This document shows positions 1-8,155 of a stretch of DNA of 64,000 bases, in pieces. Origin of the DNA: Curtobacterium sp. 9128 (GTDB lineage Bacteria; Actinomycetota; Actinomycetes; Actinomycetales; Microbacteriaceae). Location: assembly GCF_900086645.1 (NCBI RefSeq), contig NZ_LT576451.1, forward strand, positions 620,001-684,000, in the 5' to 3' direction. How positions within the stretch are numbered: position 1 is the first letter of the stretch; each line of letters starts with the position of its first letter. The notes beneath the pieces are model-generated. The model did no database searches, was not told the origin of the DNA, and was given only the letters and a program-made list of their open reading frames with translations. The position numbers were made by a program, and so were the translations under genes.

Positions 1-189
1 GGGCTCGACCCACGGCACGTGGACCTCCGCGCGTTCGTGTACGTGACCGGCACGGGTCCGGACGACACCCACCTGGCGGACGTGGCGCTCACCAGGGTCG
101 CGCCGGAGGGCAGCCTCGTCGTGAACTCGTCGCGGGGTGGCGGCGCCAAGGACACGTGGATCGTCGGCACGGACCGGGAGGACAGCTGA
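1..189 (+). CDS. C-terminal end of N-acetylglutaminylglutamine synthetase (partial)
   Basis: Only the last 62 residues are present, in the first reading frame from the window edge to TGA at 187-189. The tail contains LVVNSSRGGGAKDTWIV, which resembles the C-terminus of the GNAT/ATP-grasp synthetases that make N-acetylglutaminylglutamine. That identification rests on memory of the family plus the next gene, which is the matching amidotransferase. The stop overlaps the ATG of the next gene by one base, so the two are almost certainly translated together. The N-terminal acetyltransferase and ATP-grasp domains lie outside the window, so the call is moderate. Confidence 0.55.
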   Translation, partial: GLDPRHVDLRAFVYVTGTGPDDTHLADVALTRVAPEGSLVVNSSRGGGAKDTWIVGTDREDS

Positions 190-1973
190 TGTGTGGACTC
201 GCTGGAGAGATCCGGTTCGACGGGACGTCCCCCGACGTCGGGACGGTCGCCCGGATGACCGGGTGCCTGGTGCACCGGGGGCCGGACGGCGACGGACTCT
301 GGGCGCGCGGCCCGGTGGCGCTCGGGCACCGTCGTCTGTCGATCGTGGACCTGTCGACCGCCGGCGCGCAGCCGATGGTCGTCACGCGCCTCGGCCTGAC
401 GATCGCCTACAACGGGATGGTCTACAACTACCGGGACCTCCGCGAGGAACTGCACGGCAAGGGCCACACGTTCGACTCGACGTCGGACACCGAGGTCATC
501 GTCGCCGCCTACGCCGAGTGGGGCGAGTCGTTCGTCGACCACCTGATCGGGATGTTCGCCATCGCGATCTGGGAGCACGCCAGCGGCCGACTCGTGCTCG
601 CGCGCGACCGGCTCGGGATCAAGCCGCTGTACGTGGCGGAGGTCCCCGGTGGCGTCCGGTTCGCGAGCTCCCTGCCGGCGATCCTGGCCGGCGGTCAGGT
701 GGACACGTCCATCGACCCCGTCGCCTTCGCGTCGTACATGAGCTTCCACTCGATCGTCCCCGCACCCCGCACGATCCTGTCCGGCGTCGGCAAGCTCCCG
801 CCGGCGACCGTGCGGGTCTACGAACCGTCGGGAGCGTTCCGCGACACGACGTACTGGCAGCCCCGGTTCGAGCGTGACCCCGCCCGTGCCGGTTGGTCGG
901 ACGAGGACTGGCAGCAGGCGTTCACCGCGTCGCTCCGCACCGCGGTCGAGCGCCGCATGGTCGCCGATGTCCCGGTCGGGGTGCTGCTCTCCGGCGGCAT
1001 CGACTCCTCGCTGGTGGTCGCCCTGCTCGCCGAGGCCGGTCAGCAGGACCTCGCCACGTTCAGCATCGGCTTCGAGTCGGCCGGTGGGGAGTCCGGCGAC
1101 GAGTTCGAGTACTCCGACGAGGTCGCCCGGCACTTCGGCACCGACCACCACCGCATCCGCATCCCCTCGTCACGCCTGCTCGACGGCATCGACGGGGCGA
1201 TCCAGGCGATGAGTGAGCCGATGGTCAGTCACGACTGCGTCGCGTTCTACCTGCTCTCGCAAGAGGTCTCGCAGCACGTCAAGGTCGTGCAGTCCGGGCA
1301 GGGTGCCGACGAAGTCCTCGGCGGCTACAGCTGGTACCCGCCGCTCGCGGACGTCCCCCGGGACCAGGCCGCCGAGGCGTACCGGTCGGTGTTCATGGAC
1401 CGGCGCTGGCCTGCCCTGCAGGGGTTGCTCGGGGAGCGCTGGCGGAGCGACGACGACACCCCGTCGGCGTTCGTGGACGCGGAGTTCGCGCGGCCGGGAG
1501 CCTCGACCAGTGTCGATGCCGCACTCCGCAGCGACACGACGATCATGCTGGTGGACGACCCGGTCAAGCGGGTCGACAACATGACGATGGCGTGGGGGCT
1601 CGAGGCGCGCGTGCCGTTCCTCGACCACGAGTTCGTCGAGTTCGCGGGCACGATCCCGCCGGAGCTGAAGCTCGCCGACGGCGGGAAGGGCGTGATGAAG
1701 CGTGCGGCGCGCGGCATCGTCCCCGATGCCGTCATCGACCGGACGAAGGGGTACTTCCCGGTGCCGGCGATCCGGCAGCTGGAGGGTCCGTACCTGGAGC
1801 GCGTCCGCGAGGCGCTGCACGCCCCTGAGGCCCGGGAACGCGGGCTCTTCGACGCAGGGGAGGTCGAGCGGATGCTCCAGGACCCGAACAGCACGAGGAC
1901 CGAGATCGGCGCGAACGCGCTCTGGCAGCTCGGCCTGATCGAGATGTGGCTGCAGCACCAGGGGGTGCGGTGA
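189..1973 (+). CDS. N-acetylglutaminylglutamine amidotransferase (asparagine-synthase family)
   Basis: A 594-residue class-II glutamine amidotransferase. The chosen ATG gives MCGLAGEIRF, exposing the catalytic Cys2 of the glutaminase domain; an upstream in-frame ATG at 156 would bury it. The synthetase domain has the ATP-pyrophosphatase loop SGGIDSS at residues 268-274. The segments VVQSGQGADE, DDPVKRVDNMTMAWGLEARVP and GYFPVP match the amidotransferase of the osmoprotectant N-acetylglutaminylglutamine amide (NAGGN) rather than ordinary AsnB, as I recall that family. It would amidate the dipeptide C-terminus with glutamine nitrogen. It is coupled to the synthetase remnant upstream and overlaps the S9 peptidase downstream by 4 bp. 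Confidence 0.85.
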   Translation: MCGLAGEIRFDGTSPDVGTVARMTGCLVHRGPDGDGLWARGPVALGHRRLSIVDLSTAGAQPMVVTRLGLTIAYNGMVYNYRDLREELHGKGHTFDSTSDTEVIVAAYAEWGESFVDHLIGMFAIAIWEHASGRLVLARDRLGIKPLYVAEVPGGVRFASSLPAILAGGQVDTSIDPVAFASYMSFHSIVPAPRTILSGVGKLPPATVRVYEPSGAFRDTTYWQPRFERDPARAGWSDEDWQQAFTASLRTAVERRMVADVPVGVLLSGGIDSSLVVALLAEAGQQDLATFSIGFESAGGESGDEFEYSDEVARHFGTDHHRIRIPSSRLLDGIDGAIQAMSEPMVSHDCVAFYLLSQEVSQHVKVVQSGQGADEVLGGYSWYPPLADVPRDQAAEAYRSVFMDRRWPALQGLLGERWRSDDDTPSAFVDAEFARPGASTSVDAALRSDTTIMLVDDPVKRVDNMTMAWGLEARVPFLDHEFVEFAGTIPPELKLADGGKGVMKRAARGIVPDAVIDRTKGYFPVPAIRQLEGPYLERVREALHAPEARERGLFDAGEVERMLQDPNSTRTEIGANALWQLGLIEMWLQHQGVR

Positions 1974-3907
1974 GCCGGCCGGGAGGCTCGGTGCAGGTGG
2001 GCGCATCGGCGTCCGTCGCGCAGTCGGCCGAGACCAGGGCCGCGGTCGACCTGGGCGAGCGGCTCACCGCCGCCTGGGGCTCGTGGGGCCCGACGATGAC
2101 GCGGAACGCGCGCCGGGTGGCCTTCGTCAGTGATCGGCACGGCACCCCCGAGGTCTTCGTGCAGGACGTCGTCGTCGACGGCCCACTGCCCGATCCCGTC
2201 CGCATCCGCCTGTCCGGCGACCCGGTCATCCGGGTGACGTGGTCGTCCGACGGGGAGTGGCTCGCCGTGGCCATCGCGACCGACGGCGGCGTGAAGCAGC
2301 AGGTCTGGGTGGTCCGACCGGACGGCAGCGACGCCGCGCAGATCGCCGGGTCGCGGTACCAGCACGCCGAGCTCGGGCCGTGGAGCCGCAGTGGGCACCG
2401 CGTCGTGATCACCCTGCCGTCGACCGAACCCGAGCAGCCGGCGCGCTCGTACCTCGTCGACCCCGTGTCCGGGGACCGCGACGACCTGGCGGTCGGCGAA
2501 CTCATCCACATCCTCGACCTGTCGGTGGAGGAACGCCTCGTGGTGCTGCGCGACGGTGCCCGCGGCCACGAGTTCGTCGTGGTCGTCGACCGGCTCACCG
2601 ACGAGAGCCAGTCGCTCCTCACCGACCCGCCGGACGGCTCCGCCGAGATCGCGTTCCTGCGGCCGTCCCCGGCGAGCGAGACCAGTCCGCTCGTCGCCTA
2701 CGTCGCGACCGAGGCCGGGCTGCCCCGCCGCGGGCTCGTCGCGCAGCCGGTCGGGCCGCACGGGTGGCGCGGGAAGCCCCGCGGGATCATCGACCGCGAC
2801 GACGCCGAGCTCGAGTTCCTCGACGCCGACGACGCCGGGCGCACGCTGCTGCTCGGCTGGAACGTTGACGGTCGCAGCGAGCTGGACCTCATCAACACGC
2901 ACGACGCCTCGCGCACCCCCGTGCCCGACCTTCCCGGGTACGTCGTCACCGACCCGGTGCTCAGCCGGGACGGGCGGAGCGTGATCCTCGCCGTCGAGGG
3001 GCCGTCGCGCCCCCGGGAGCTGTGGCGTCTCGACACGAACGCGTTGACCTGGAGCCGGGTCACCGACGTCCCGGCGCTGCCCGACGTGTCGCTGGTGGAG
3101 CCGACGCTCGAGCGTTTCACCGCCCGTGACGGACTGGAGCTGACCGGGTGGCTGTACCGGGCGGTGGAGCCGGCCACGTCGACTGCCTTCGCTCCTTCCG
3201 GGGCTGCGCACGAGCCTCCCGTCGGTCGTGCAGCGATGCTGCACCTGCACGGCGGGCCGGAGTCGCAGGAGCGGCCGACGTTCTCGCCGCAGCACCAGGC
3301 GCTCGCCGCAGCGGGGATCACGGTGTTCGCGCCGAACATCCGCGGATCCAGCGGGTACGGGCGGGAGTTCGTGCACGCCGACGACCTCGGGCTGCGGTGG
3401 AACGCGCTCGCGGACGTCGTGGACTGCGCGCGGTTCCTCGTGACGAACGGGTACGCCGAGCGTGGGCGGGTCGCCGTCGAGGGCCGGTCGTACGGCGGGT
3501 ACGCCACGATCGCCTCGCTCGCGTTCACGCCGGACGTGTTCGCCGCCGGGGTGATGGTGTGCGGGATGAGCGACTTCGCGACGTTCTACCGGGACACCGA
3601 GCCGTGGATCGCCTCGGCCGCCGCGACGAAGTACGGGCACCCCGTGGACGACGCTGCGCTGCTCGAGTCGCTGTCGCCGATGCGGGCGATCGACGACGTG
3701 ACGGCGCCGCTGCTCGTCGTGCACGGCGAGCTCGACACGAACGTCCCGATCGGCGAGGCGCACCAGGTCGTCGATGCCCTGCGTGCGCGGTCGCACGACG
3801 TGTCGTACCTGGAGCTCGAGGGCGAGGGGCACGAGTACCGGCGGGCGTCCTCCCGAGCGCTGCTGGTGCGGACGATGGTGGAGTTCCTGGCGTCGCGCTT
3901 GGTGTGA
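1970..3907 (+). CDS. S9 family prolyl-oligopeptidase-like serine peptidase
   Basis: A 645-residue protein starting at GTG 1970, which overlaps the preceding stop as GTGA and follows an AGGGGG ribosome site. Residues about 30-380 resemble a beta-propeller (repeated VTWSSDGEWLAVA-like WD/PD40 blades). The C-terminal alpha/beta-hydrolase has nucleophile Ser507 in GRSYGGY, Asp589 in GELDTN and His621 in GEGHEYRR, so the triad is complete. Cytoplasmic acylaminoacyl- or oligo-peptidase activity is expected. In other NAGGN loci the third gene is an M42 aminopeptidase-like protein; here an S9 enzyme holds that place, suggesting a role in turning over the dipeptide osmolyte. The substrate is inference. 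Confidence 0.85.
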   Translation: MSRPGGSVQVGASASVAQSAETRAAVDLGERLTAAWGSWGPTMTRNARRVAFVSDRHGTPEVFVQDVVVDGPLPDPVRIRLSGDPVIRVTWSSDGEWLAVAIATDGGVKQQVWVVRPDGSDAAQIAGSRYQHAELGPWSRSGHRVVITLPSTEPEQPARSYLVDPVSGDRDDLAVGELIHILDLSVEERLVVLRDGARGHEFVVVVDRLTDESQSLLTDPPDGSAEIAFLRPSPASETSPLVAYVATEAGLPRRGLVAQPVGPHGWRGKPRGIIDRDDAELEFLDADDAGRTLLLGWNVDGRSELDLINTHDASRTPVPDLPGYVVTDPVLSRDGRSVILAVEGPSRPRELWRLDTNALTWSRVTDVPALPDVSLVEPTLERFTARDGLELTGWLYRAVEPATSTAFAPSGAAHEPPVGRAAMLHLHGGPESQERPTFSPQHQALAAAGITVFAPNIRGSSGYGREFVHADDLGLRWNALADVVDCARFLVTNGYAERGRVAVEGRSYGGYATIASLAFTPDVFAAGVMVCGMSDFATFYRDTEPWIASAAATKYGHPVDDAALLESLSPMRAIDDVTAPLLVVHGELDTNVPIGEAHQVVDALRARSHDVSYLELEGEGHEYRRASSRALLVRTMVEFLASRLV

Positions 3908-3939
3908 CGCCGGGCTGGGGTCGGGGGCCGATTCGCGCG

Positions 3940-4004
3940 TGGGAGGTCGATTCGCGCGTAGGTGTCCTGTCTTCCCGACCCCCTACGCGCGATTCCGCCT
4001 CCCA
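3940..4004. terminator. Imperfect inverted repeat after the S9 gene
   Basis: Two 22-nt arms at 3940-3961 and 3983-4004 are complementary except around one short stretch near the middle (GTCGATT against GCGGAAT). They enclose a 21-nt loop. The core GATTCGCGCGT is also duplicated directly at 3930-3940 and 3949-3959. The position 33 nt after the S9 stop suggests a transcription terminator or a REP-like element. Confidence 0.5.
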
Positions 4005-4065
4005 TCCCGGGCGTCATGGGTCGGAACGCCGCGGAGCTCGTTCGTGGATTCTCTAGGATCGAGGT

Positions 4066-4782
4066 ATGGCGAGCACGATCCCCGGATTCGGCGCGGAGCG
4101 CATCACGCAACGGGGTCTTCGCGATCGTGTCTACGACCGGGTGCTCGACGTGCTCATGGGACCGGACGTCGAGCCGGGCATGCGGTTGTCGATCGACGGG
4201 CTCGCCCGGACGCTCGGGGTCTCGCCGACGCCGGTGCGCGAGGCGCTCGTGCAGCTCGAACGGACAGGGCTCGTCACCCGCGAGGCGAACAAGGGGTACC
4301 GCGTCGCCCCGCCCCTCGCCGGGGACCAGCTCGAGGCGTTGTTCGACGCCAGGTTGATCGTCGAGAGCGGTGCCGTGGAGCTCGCCGCGCGGGGTGACGT
4401 CGAGGGGCTCCGGGAGCGCCTGGTCCTCGCCCTGTCGGACCAGGCGGCCGTCGCCCGCGAGGTCGCCGTCGTCGGCTCGGCGCAGGCCTCAGAGGAACTC
4501 ATGGCCAGGTACTTCCGGAGCGACTGGCAGTTCCACCAGCTGATCTTCGACGCGGCCCGGAACCCGTTCCTGCTCGAGATGTCGGACATCATCACGACGC
4601 GCGTGCACCGGATGCGGCAGATCGTCGAGGGTGGCGGGGACGACACCGACCGTGCCGTCCACGAGCACCAGGCGATCGTCGATGCGCTCGCGTCCGATCC
4701 GACGTCCGCCGTCGCGGCGATGCGCCTGCACATCGACGCCGTGCGGTTGCGGTCCCGCGCGGACGCGTCCCACGCGGGCTGA
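4066..4782 (+). CDS. GntR family transcriptional regulator (FadR/FCD subfamily)
   Basis: A 238-residue regulator. The N-terminal winged helix (about residues 15-85) contains LSIDGLARTLGVSPTPVREALVQLERTGLV followed by the wing residues REANKGYRV. The all-helical FCD domain (about 95-230) carries the acidic and histidine ligands expected for metal/effector binding, including DWQFHQLI and HEHQAIVDAL. FCD regulators usually sense sugar acids or other organic acids. It lies upstream of the formylglycine enzyme and the catabolic operon at 6190-12796. It is a plausible repressor acting at the palindrome at 6133-6150, but no direct evidence ties it to that site. Confidence 0.9.
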   Translation: MASTIPGFGAERITQRGLRDRVYDRVLDVLMGPDVEPGMRLSIDGLARTLGVSPTPVREALVQLERTGLVTREANKGYRVAPPLAGDQLEALFDARLIVESGAVELAARGDVEGLRERLVLALSDQAAVAREVAVVGSAQASEELMARYFRSDWQFHQLIFDAARNPFLLEMSDIITTRVHRMRQIVEGGGDDTDRAVHEHQAIVDALASDPTSAVAAMRLHIDAVRLRSRADASHAG

Positions 4783-4846
4783 CGCGGCTGGCGCATGGGG
4801 GTGCTCGCGCGGGCGCGGGCGCGGGTCCTCGTGCTCCGACTCGGAA

Positions 4847-4882
4847 CGACAATCCCGATGTCGTACGACAGTGGTGTTGTCG
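4847..4882. repeat. Double-hairpin dispersed repeat, copy A
   Basis: Structure read directly: CGACA-N7-TGTCG, then TA, then CGACA-N7-TGTCG. The junction forms the perfect palindrome TGTCGTACGACA. Two further copies lie at 46247-46282 and 46320-46355. Copy A is inverted relative to the 46320 copy, and both share the adjacent flank TTCCGAGTCGG. It sits in the 224-bp gap between the GntR gene and the formylglycine enzyme. Function unknown. Confidence 0.7.
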
Positions 4883-4972
4883 CTCGTTGTGGACGCAACC
4901 GTCTCGGCGCGCATGTCGGGCAGCCGCGCGCGTCCGAGCTCGGTGGCGCAGACTACGAGTCGACGCTGTCGA

Positions 4973-4987
4973 CGTGTCGAGGACACG
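4973..4987. promoter_or_regulatory. CGTGTC-GAG-GACACG palindrome upstream of the formylglycine enzyme
   Basis: A 15-bp element with perfect 6-bp arms and a 3-bp centre, ending about 8 nt before the ribosome site of the gene starting at 5007. It could be an operator or a small leader hairpin. No cognate regulator is identified. Confidence 0.35.
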
Positions 4988-5006
4988 ACGTTCGGAAGGG
5001 GCCGGG

Positions 5007-6002
5007 ATGCACGAGGAGCACGACTGCTGCGCACCGGTCGGGCGCGCGGCGCTGATCGGCGGTGCGGTCGGTCACGTCGGTGCCGCGGCGACCGCGGGCA
5101 CCGCACACAGTGGGCACCGGATCCCGCAGGCGACGGTGCCCGCGCAGACGTTCCTGATGGGGGACGCGCTCGGCGACGCGAAGTGGGGCGATGGCGAGAC
5201 GCCCGTGCACCCGGTGTCGCTCGACGCCTTCGAGATCGACACGACGAGCGTCACGAACGACGACTTCGCCCGGTTCGTCGAGGCGACCGGGTACCGCACC
5301 GAGGCCGAGTCGTTCGGATACTCGGCCGTGTTCCACCTGGCGTTCGCCGGTGCTGACGACGACGTGCTCGGGCAGCCGCCCCAGACGCCCTGGTGGCTCG
5401 GCGTCCGTGGCGCCGACTGGCGGCATCCGGGCGGCCCGGCATCTTCGGTCGACGAGCTCGGCGACCACCCGGTGGTGCACGTCTCCTGGAACGACGCCGT
5501 CGCCTACTGCGACTGGGCCGGACGAGCACTGCCGACCGAGGCGCAATGGGAAGCGGCATCCCGTGGTGGACTCGAGGGTGCCAGGTACCCGTGGGGCGAC
5601 GACCTGCGCGACCCCTCGGCCACCGACGATTTGTGGCGCGTGAACATCTGGCAGGGCGTCTTCCCGACGGAGAACACGCTCGACGACGGGTTCCTGACGA
5701 CGGCGCCGGTGCGCTCCTTCGGGCCGAACGCCTACGGGCTCTGGCAGACCGTCGGCAACGTGTGGGAGTGGTGCGCCGATGCCTGGTCCGCCACGACGTA
5801 CGCGTCCGACGCGGAAGCGGGTACCGTGCATGCGCCGACGGGGCCGAGCGCCGACACGCCCGATGCGCCACGGTTGATGCGTGGCGGCTCGTACCTGTGC
5901 CACGACTCGTACTGCAACCGCTACCGGAACGCCGCACGATCGTCGAACACGCCGGACTCGTCGATGGGCAACGCCGGCTTCCGGACGGTCTCCCGGGTCT
6001 GA
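5007..6002 (+). CDS. Formylglycine-generating enzyme (SUMF1/FGE family)
   Basis: A 331-residue protein started at ATG 5007 after GGAAGGGG. Aerobic FGEs oxidise a cysteine in the CxPxR motif of sulfatases to formylglycine using copper and oxygen. The C-terminal motif GGSYLCHDSYCNRYR carries the two active-site cysteines, Cys298 and Cys303, spaced as in the Streptomyces enzyme. The body has the expected SWNDAVAYCDWAGRALPTEAQWE and GNVWEW signatures. Because the cysteine pair is intact this should be a true FGE and not a relative such as EgtB. No sulfatase gene is in the window, so its client is elsewhere. Confidence 0.9.
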   Translation: MHEEHDCCAPVGRAALIGGAVGHVGAAATAGTAHSGHRIPQATVPAQTFLMGDALGDAKWGDGETPVHPVSLDAFEIDTTSVTNDDFARFVEATGYRTEAESFGYSAVFHLAFAGADDDVLGQPPQTPWWLGVRGADWRHPGGPASSVDELGDHPVVHVSWNDAVAYCDWAGRALPTEAQWEAASRGGLEGARYPWGDDLRDPSATDDLWRVNIWQGVFPTENTLDDGFLTTAPVRSFGPNAYGLWQTVGNVWEWCADAWSATTYASDAEAGTVHAPTGPSADTPDAPRLMRGGSYLCHDSYCNRYRNAARSSNTPDSSMGNAGFRTVSRV

Positions 6003-6011
6003 GCCGGCGGA

Positions 6012-6046
6012 CGCCCGTGCCGAGGTTCGGGTCAGCGGCACGGGCG
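6012..6046 (+). terminator. GC-rich hairpin after the formylglycine enzyme
   Basis: Perfect 11-bp arms at 6012-6022 and 6036-6046 around a 13-nt loop, starting 10 nt after the stop codon. A second palindrome, CCCCCGTACGGGGG at 6079-6092 followed by GTTT, may reinforce termination before the catabolic operon promoter. Confidence 0.6.
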
Positions 6047-6108
6047 CCCTGATCCTCCGGGCCCGGACTCCTTCGGAGCCCCCGTACGGGGGGTTTGGTC
6101 CGATTCGG

Positions 6109-6150
6109 TTGCGCTCCGCCGACGAGCATGTATCTTTCCTATAGGAAAGA
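6109..6150 (+). promoter_or_regulatory. Promoter with overlapping 18-bp palindromic operator
   Basis: TTGCGC at 6109-6114 and TATCTT at 6131-6136, 16 bp apart, resemble a -35/-10 pair. The perfect palindrome TCTTTCCTATAGGAAAGA at 6133-6150 overlaps the -10 and the start region, an arrangement expected for a repressor site. It controls the operon starting at 6190. The GntR regulator at 4066 is the closest candidate binder; this pairing is inference. Confidence 0.6.
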
Positions 6151-6189
6151 GGTTCAGCGATGAACCATCGACGTGCAAAGGAGCATTCC

Positions 6190-7188
6190 GTGACCACAGC
6201 ACAGGACTGGGTCCAGCAGGACTGGGATCCGACCACCTGGACGGCGGACACCTGGCCCATCGCGGCATGTCTGCACGGCTTCCCGGCCGTCGGCAGCGAC
6301 GGCGTCGCCGTGCACGACGCCCCGGCCGAGGTGTGGGACGACATCTTCGGGCAGGTCAGCGCCGCCGGGTTCTCCCTCGCCGAGCTCGCCGACAGCCACA
6401 TCCGACCCGCCGACCTCGAGCCGTCCCGGCGTGACGAGCTCTTCGCGATCGCGCGCTCGCACGGCATCGGTATCCCGTCGGTGCACCTGCAGCGCAAGAG
6501 CGTCATCCAGCCGGGCCACGAGGAGGACAACCTCGCCTACGCCCACCGAACCATCGATGCGGCGGCCGAGTGGGGCATGCAGGTGTTCTCGACCGGGCTG
6601 CACCAGCCGTTCAACGAGGCCCAGCAGCGCGCGCTGTGGTTCTGGACCGCGCAGGGCCCGACCGACCCGGACGACCCCGAGGTCTGGAACGCCGCGGTGT
6701 CCCGCCTCCGGGAACTCGGCGAGCACGCGGCGTCCGTCGGACTCCCGATGGCGCTGGAGCTCTACGAGGACACGTACCTCGGCACCGCCGACAGCGCGGT
6801 CCGCCTCGTCGAGGAGATCGGGCTCGACAACGTCGGCCTGAACGCCGACGTCGCGAACCTCATCCGTCTGCACCGCCCGGTGGAGGACTGGAGGGAGTTG
6901 TTCGCGAAGACCCTGCCGTACACGAACTACCTGCACGTGAAGAACTACACGCGGGACGAGTCGGCCGACGGGAGCTGGTCGACGAGCGTGCCGAGCACCA
7001 TGGAGACCGGCCTCATCAACTACCGCCAGGTCCTCCGCGATGCCGTCGCGAACGGCTTCCGCGGCATCCTCATGACCGAGCAGTACGGCGGGGACAGCCT
7101 CGGCGTCTGCGCCACCAACCAGCAGTACATCCGTTCCGTCCTCGCGACCTCGGTCGTCGGGGCGACGCAGCAAGGAGCAACTCGATGA
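6190..7188 (+). CDS. Xylose-isomerase-like TIM barrel protein (sugar isomerase/epimerase)
   Basis: 332 residues from GTG 6190, preferred because AAAGGAG lies 6 nt upstream; an ATG at 6160 in the same frame would add ten residues. The fold is an AP-endonuclease-2/xylose-isomerase-like barrel with likely metal ligands in ALELYEDTYLG, LNADVANL, NYLHVKNYTRD and MTEQYGGDS. It is the first gene of a tight operon with two dehydrogenases, an MFS importer, a DhaK-type kinase and a TPI-like isomerase. A sugar or sugar-phosphate isomerase/epimerase role is likely; the substrate is not evident. Confidence 0.75.
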   Translation: MTTAQDWVQQDWDPTTWTADTWPIAACLHGFPAVGSDGVAVHDAPAEVWDDIFGQVSAAGFSLAELADSHIRPADLEPSRRDELFAIARSHGIGIPSVHLQRKSVIQPGHEEDNLAYAHRTIDAAAEWGMQVFSTGLHQPFNEAQQRALWFWTAQGPTDPDDPEVWNAAVSRLRELGEHAASVGLPMALELYEDTYLGTADSAVRLVEEIGLDNVGLNADVANLIRLHRPVEDWRELFAKTLPYTNYLHVKNYTRDESADGSWSTSVPSTMETGLINYRQVLRDAVANGFRGILMTEQYGGDSLGVCATNQQYIRSVLATSVVGATQQGATR

Positions 7189-8138
7189 GCACCCTCGACA
7201 TCGCCGTCGTCGGATCCGGCTACATGGGCGGTGGGATCGCGCAGGTCCTCGCCCTCGCCGGCCACACCGTCCGGATCGCGGACGTGTCCGCCGAGATCGC
7301 GGAAGCCAACCGAGCGCGGCTCATCACCGAGACGGAGCAGTTCGTCGCGGACGGCCTCTTCCCCGCGGATGCCGTGTCCCGCGTCGACGCGCACCTCAGC
7401 GCCGCCGCCTCGATCGAGGAAGCGGTCGCCACGGCCGACTTCATCGAGGAGGCGGTCCCCGAGAAGCTCGAGATCAAGCACGACACCCTCCGTCGGATCA
7501 GCGCCGCCGCGAAGCCCGACGCGATCATCGGCTCGAACACCTCCACCATCCTGATCCAGTCGCTCGCCGAGGCCGTCACCGGTCCGGAGCGGTTCCTCGG
7601 GGTGCACTTCTCGAACCCCGCGCCGTTCATCCCCGGCGTCGAGCTCATCCCGCACCCGACCACCGGTGAGCACGCCGTCGAGGTCGCCGAGGCCGTCGTC
7701 GCCGCGACGGGCAAGCAGTCCGCGCGGGTGAAGGACGCCACCGGCTTCGTGCTGAACCGGCTGCAGTACGCACTGTTCGAGGAGGCGACCAAGATCGTCG
7801 ACGAGGGCATCGCGACGCCCGACGACATCGACACGATCGTCCGCACGACGTTCGGGTTCCGCCTGCCGTTCTTCGGCCCGTTCGCGATCGCGGACATGGC
7901 CGGACTCGACGTCTACGCGTTCTGCTTCGAGTCGCTGCAGACCCGCTGGCCCGAGCGCTTCGCGACCCCGTCGTCGCTGCAGCAGCACGTCGACGCCGGC
8001 GAGCTCGGCACGAAGTCCGGCGCGGGGTACCTCGAGGTACCGGCCGACCGGACGCCGGAACTCGTCGCCTACCGCAACCGCGCCTACGTCGCCATGCAGA
8101 AGCTCCTCGACGAGCTCGGGCCGGCACCGATCCACTGA
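7185..8138 (+). CDS. 3-hydroxyacyl-CoA-dehydrogenase-family NAD-dependent dehydrogenase
   Basis: A 317-residue two-domain dehydrogenase, starting at an ATG that overlaps the preceding stop (ATGA) after CAAGGAG. The N-terminal Rossmann fold begins with VVGSGYMGGGIAQVLALAG; SNTSTI and HFSNPAPFIPGVELI are the family motifs, the latter containing the catalytic histidine. The C-terminal helical domain begins near DATGFVLNRLQYA. Relatives oxidise 3-hydroxyacyl-CoA or sugar acids such as L-gulonate. In this sugar-type operon, with no thiolase or acyl-CoA ligase, a hydroxy-acid or polyol substrate is more likely than fatty acids. Confidence 0.8.
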   Translation: MSTLDIAVVGSGYMGGGIAQVLALAGHTVRIADVSAEIAEANRARLITETEQFVADGLFPADAVSRVDAHLSAAASIEEAVATADFIEEAVPEKLEIKHDTLRRISAAAKPDAIIGSNTSTILIQSLAEAVTGPERFLGVHFSNPAPFIPGVELIPHPTTGEHAVEVAEAVVAATGKQSARVKDATGFVLNRLQYALFEEATKIVDEGIATPDDIDTIVRTTFGFRLPFFGPFAIADMAGLDVYAFCFESLQTRWPERFATPSSLQQHVDAGELGTKSGAGYLEVPADRTPELVAYRNRAYVAMQKLLDELGPAPIH

Positions 8139-8155
8139 CCGAACGGGAGCGAGAC

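Noticed and set aside
1325..3832. 835-codon minus-strand frame opposite asnB-like and S9 genes
   Set aside because: Low-complexity Arg/Pro/Gly translation with no motifs, lying fully antisense to two convincing genes.
189..3907. Lasso-peptide cluster (asparagine-synthetase-like cyclase plus S9 isopeptidase)
   Set aside because: The amidotransferase keeps the N-terminal glutaminase with Cys2 and matches the NAGGN family. No precursor peptide, B protease or leader-binding protein is present.
3908..4065. Additional small gene in the gap after the S9 peptidase
   Set aside because: The gap is dominated by an inverted repeat and no frame has both a ribosome site and protein-like composition.
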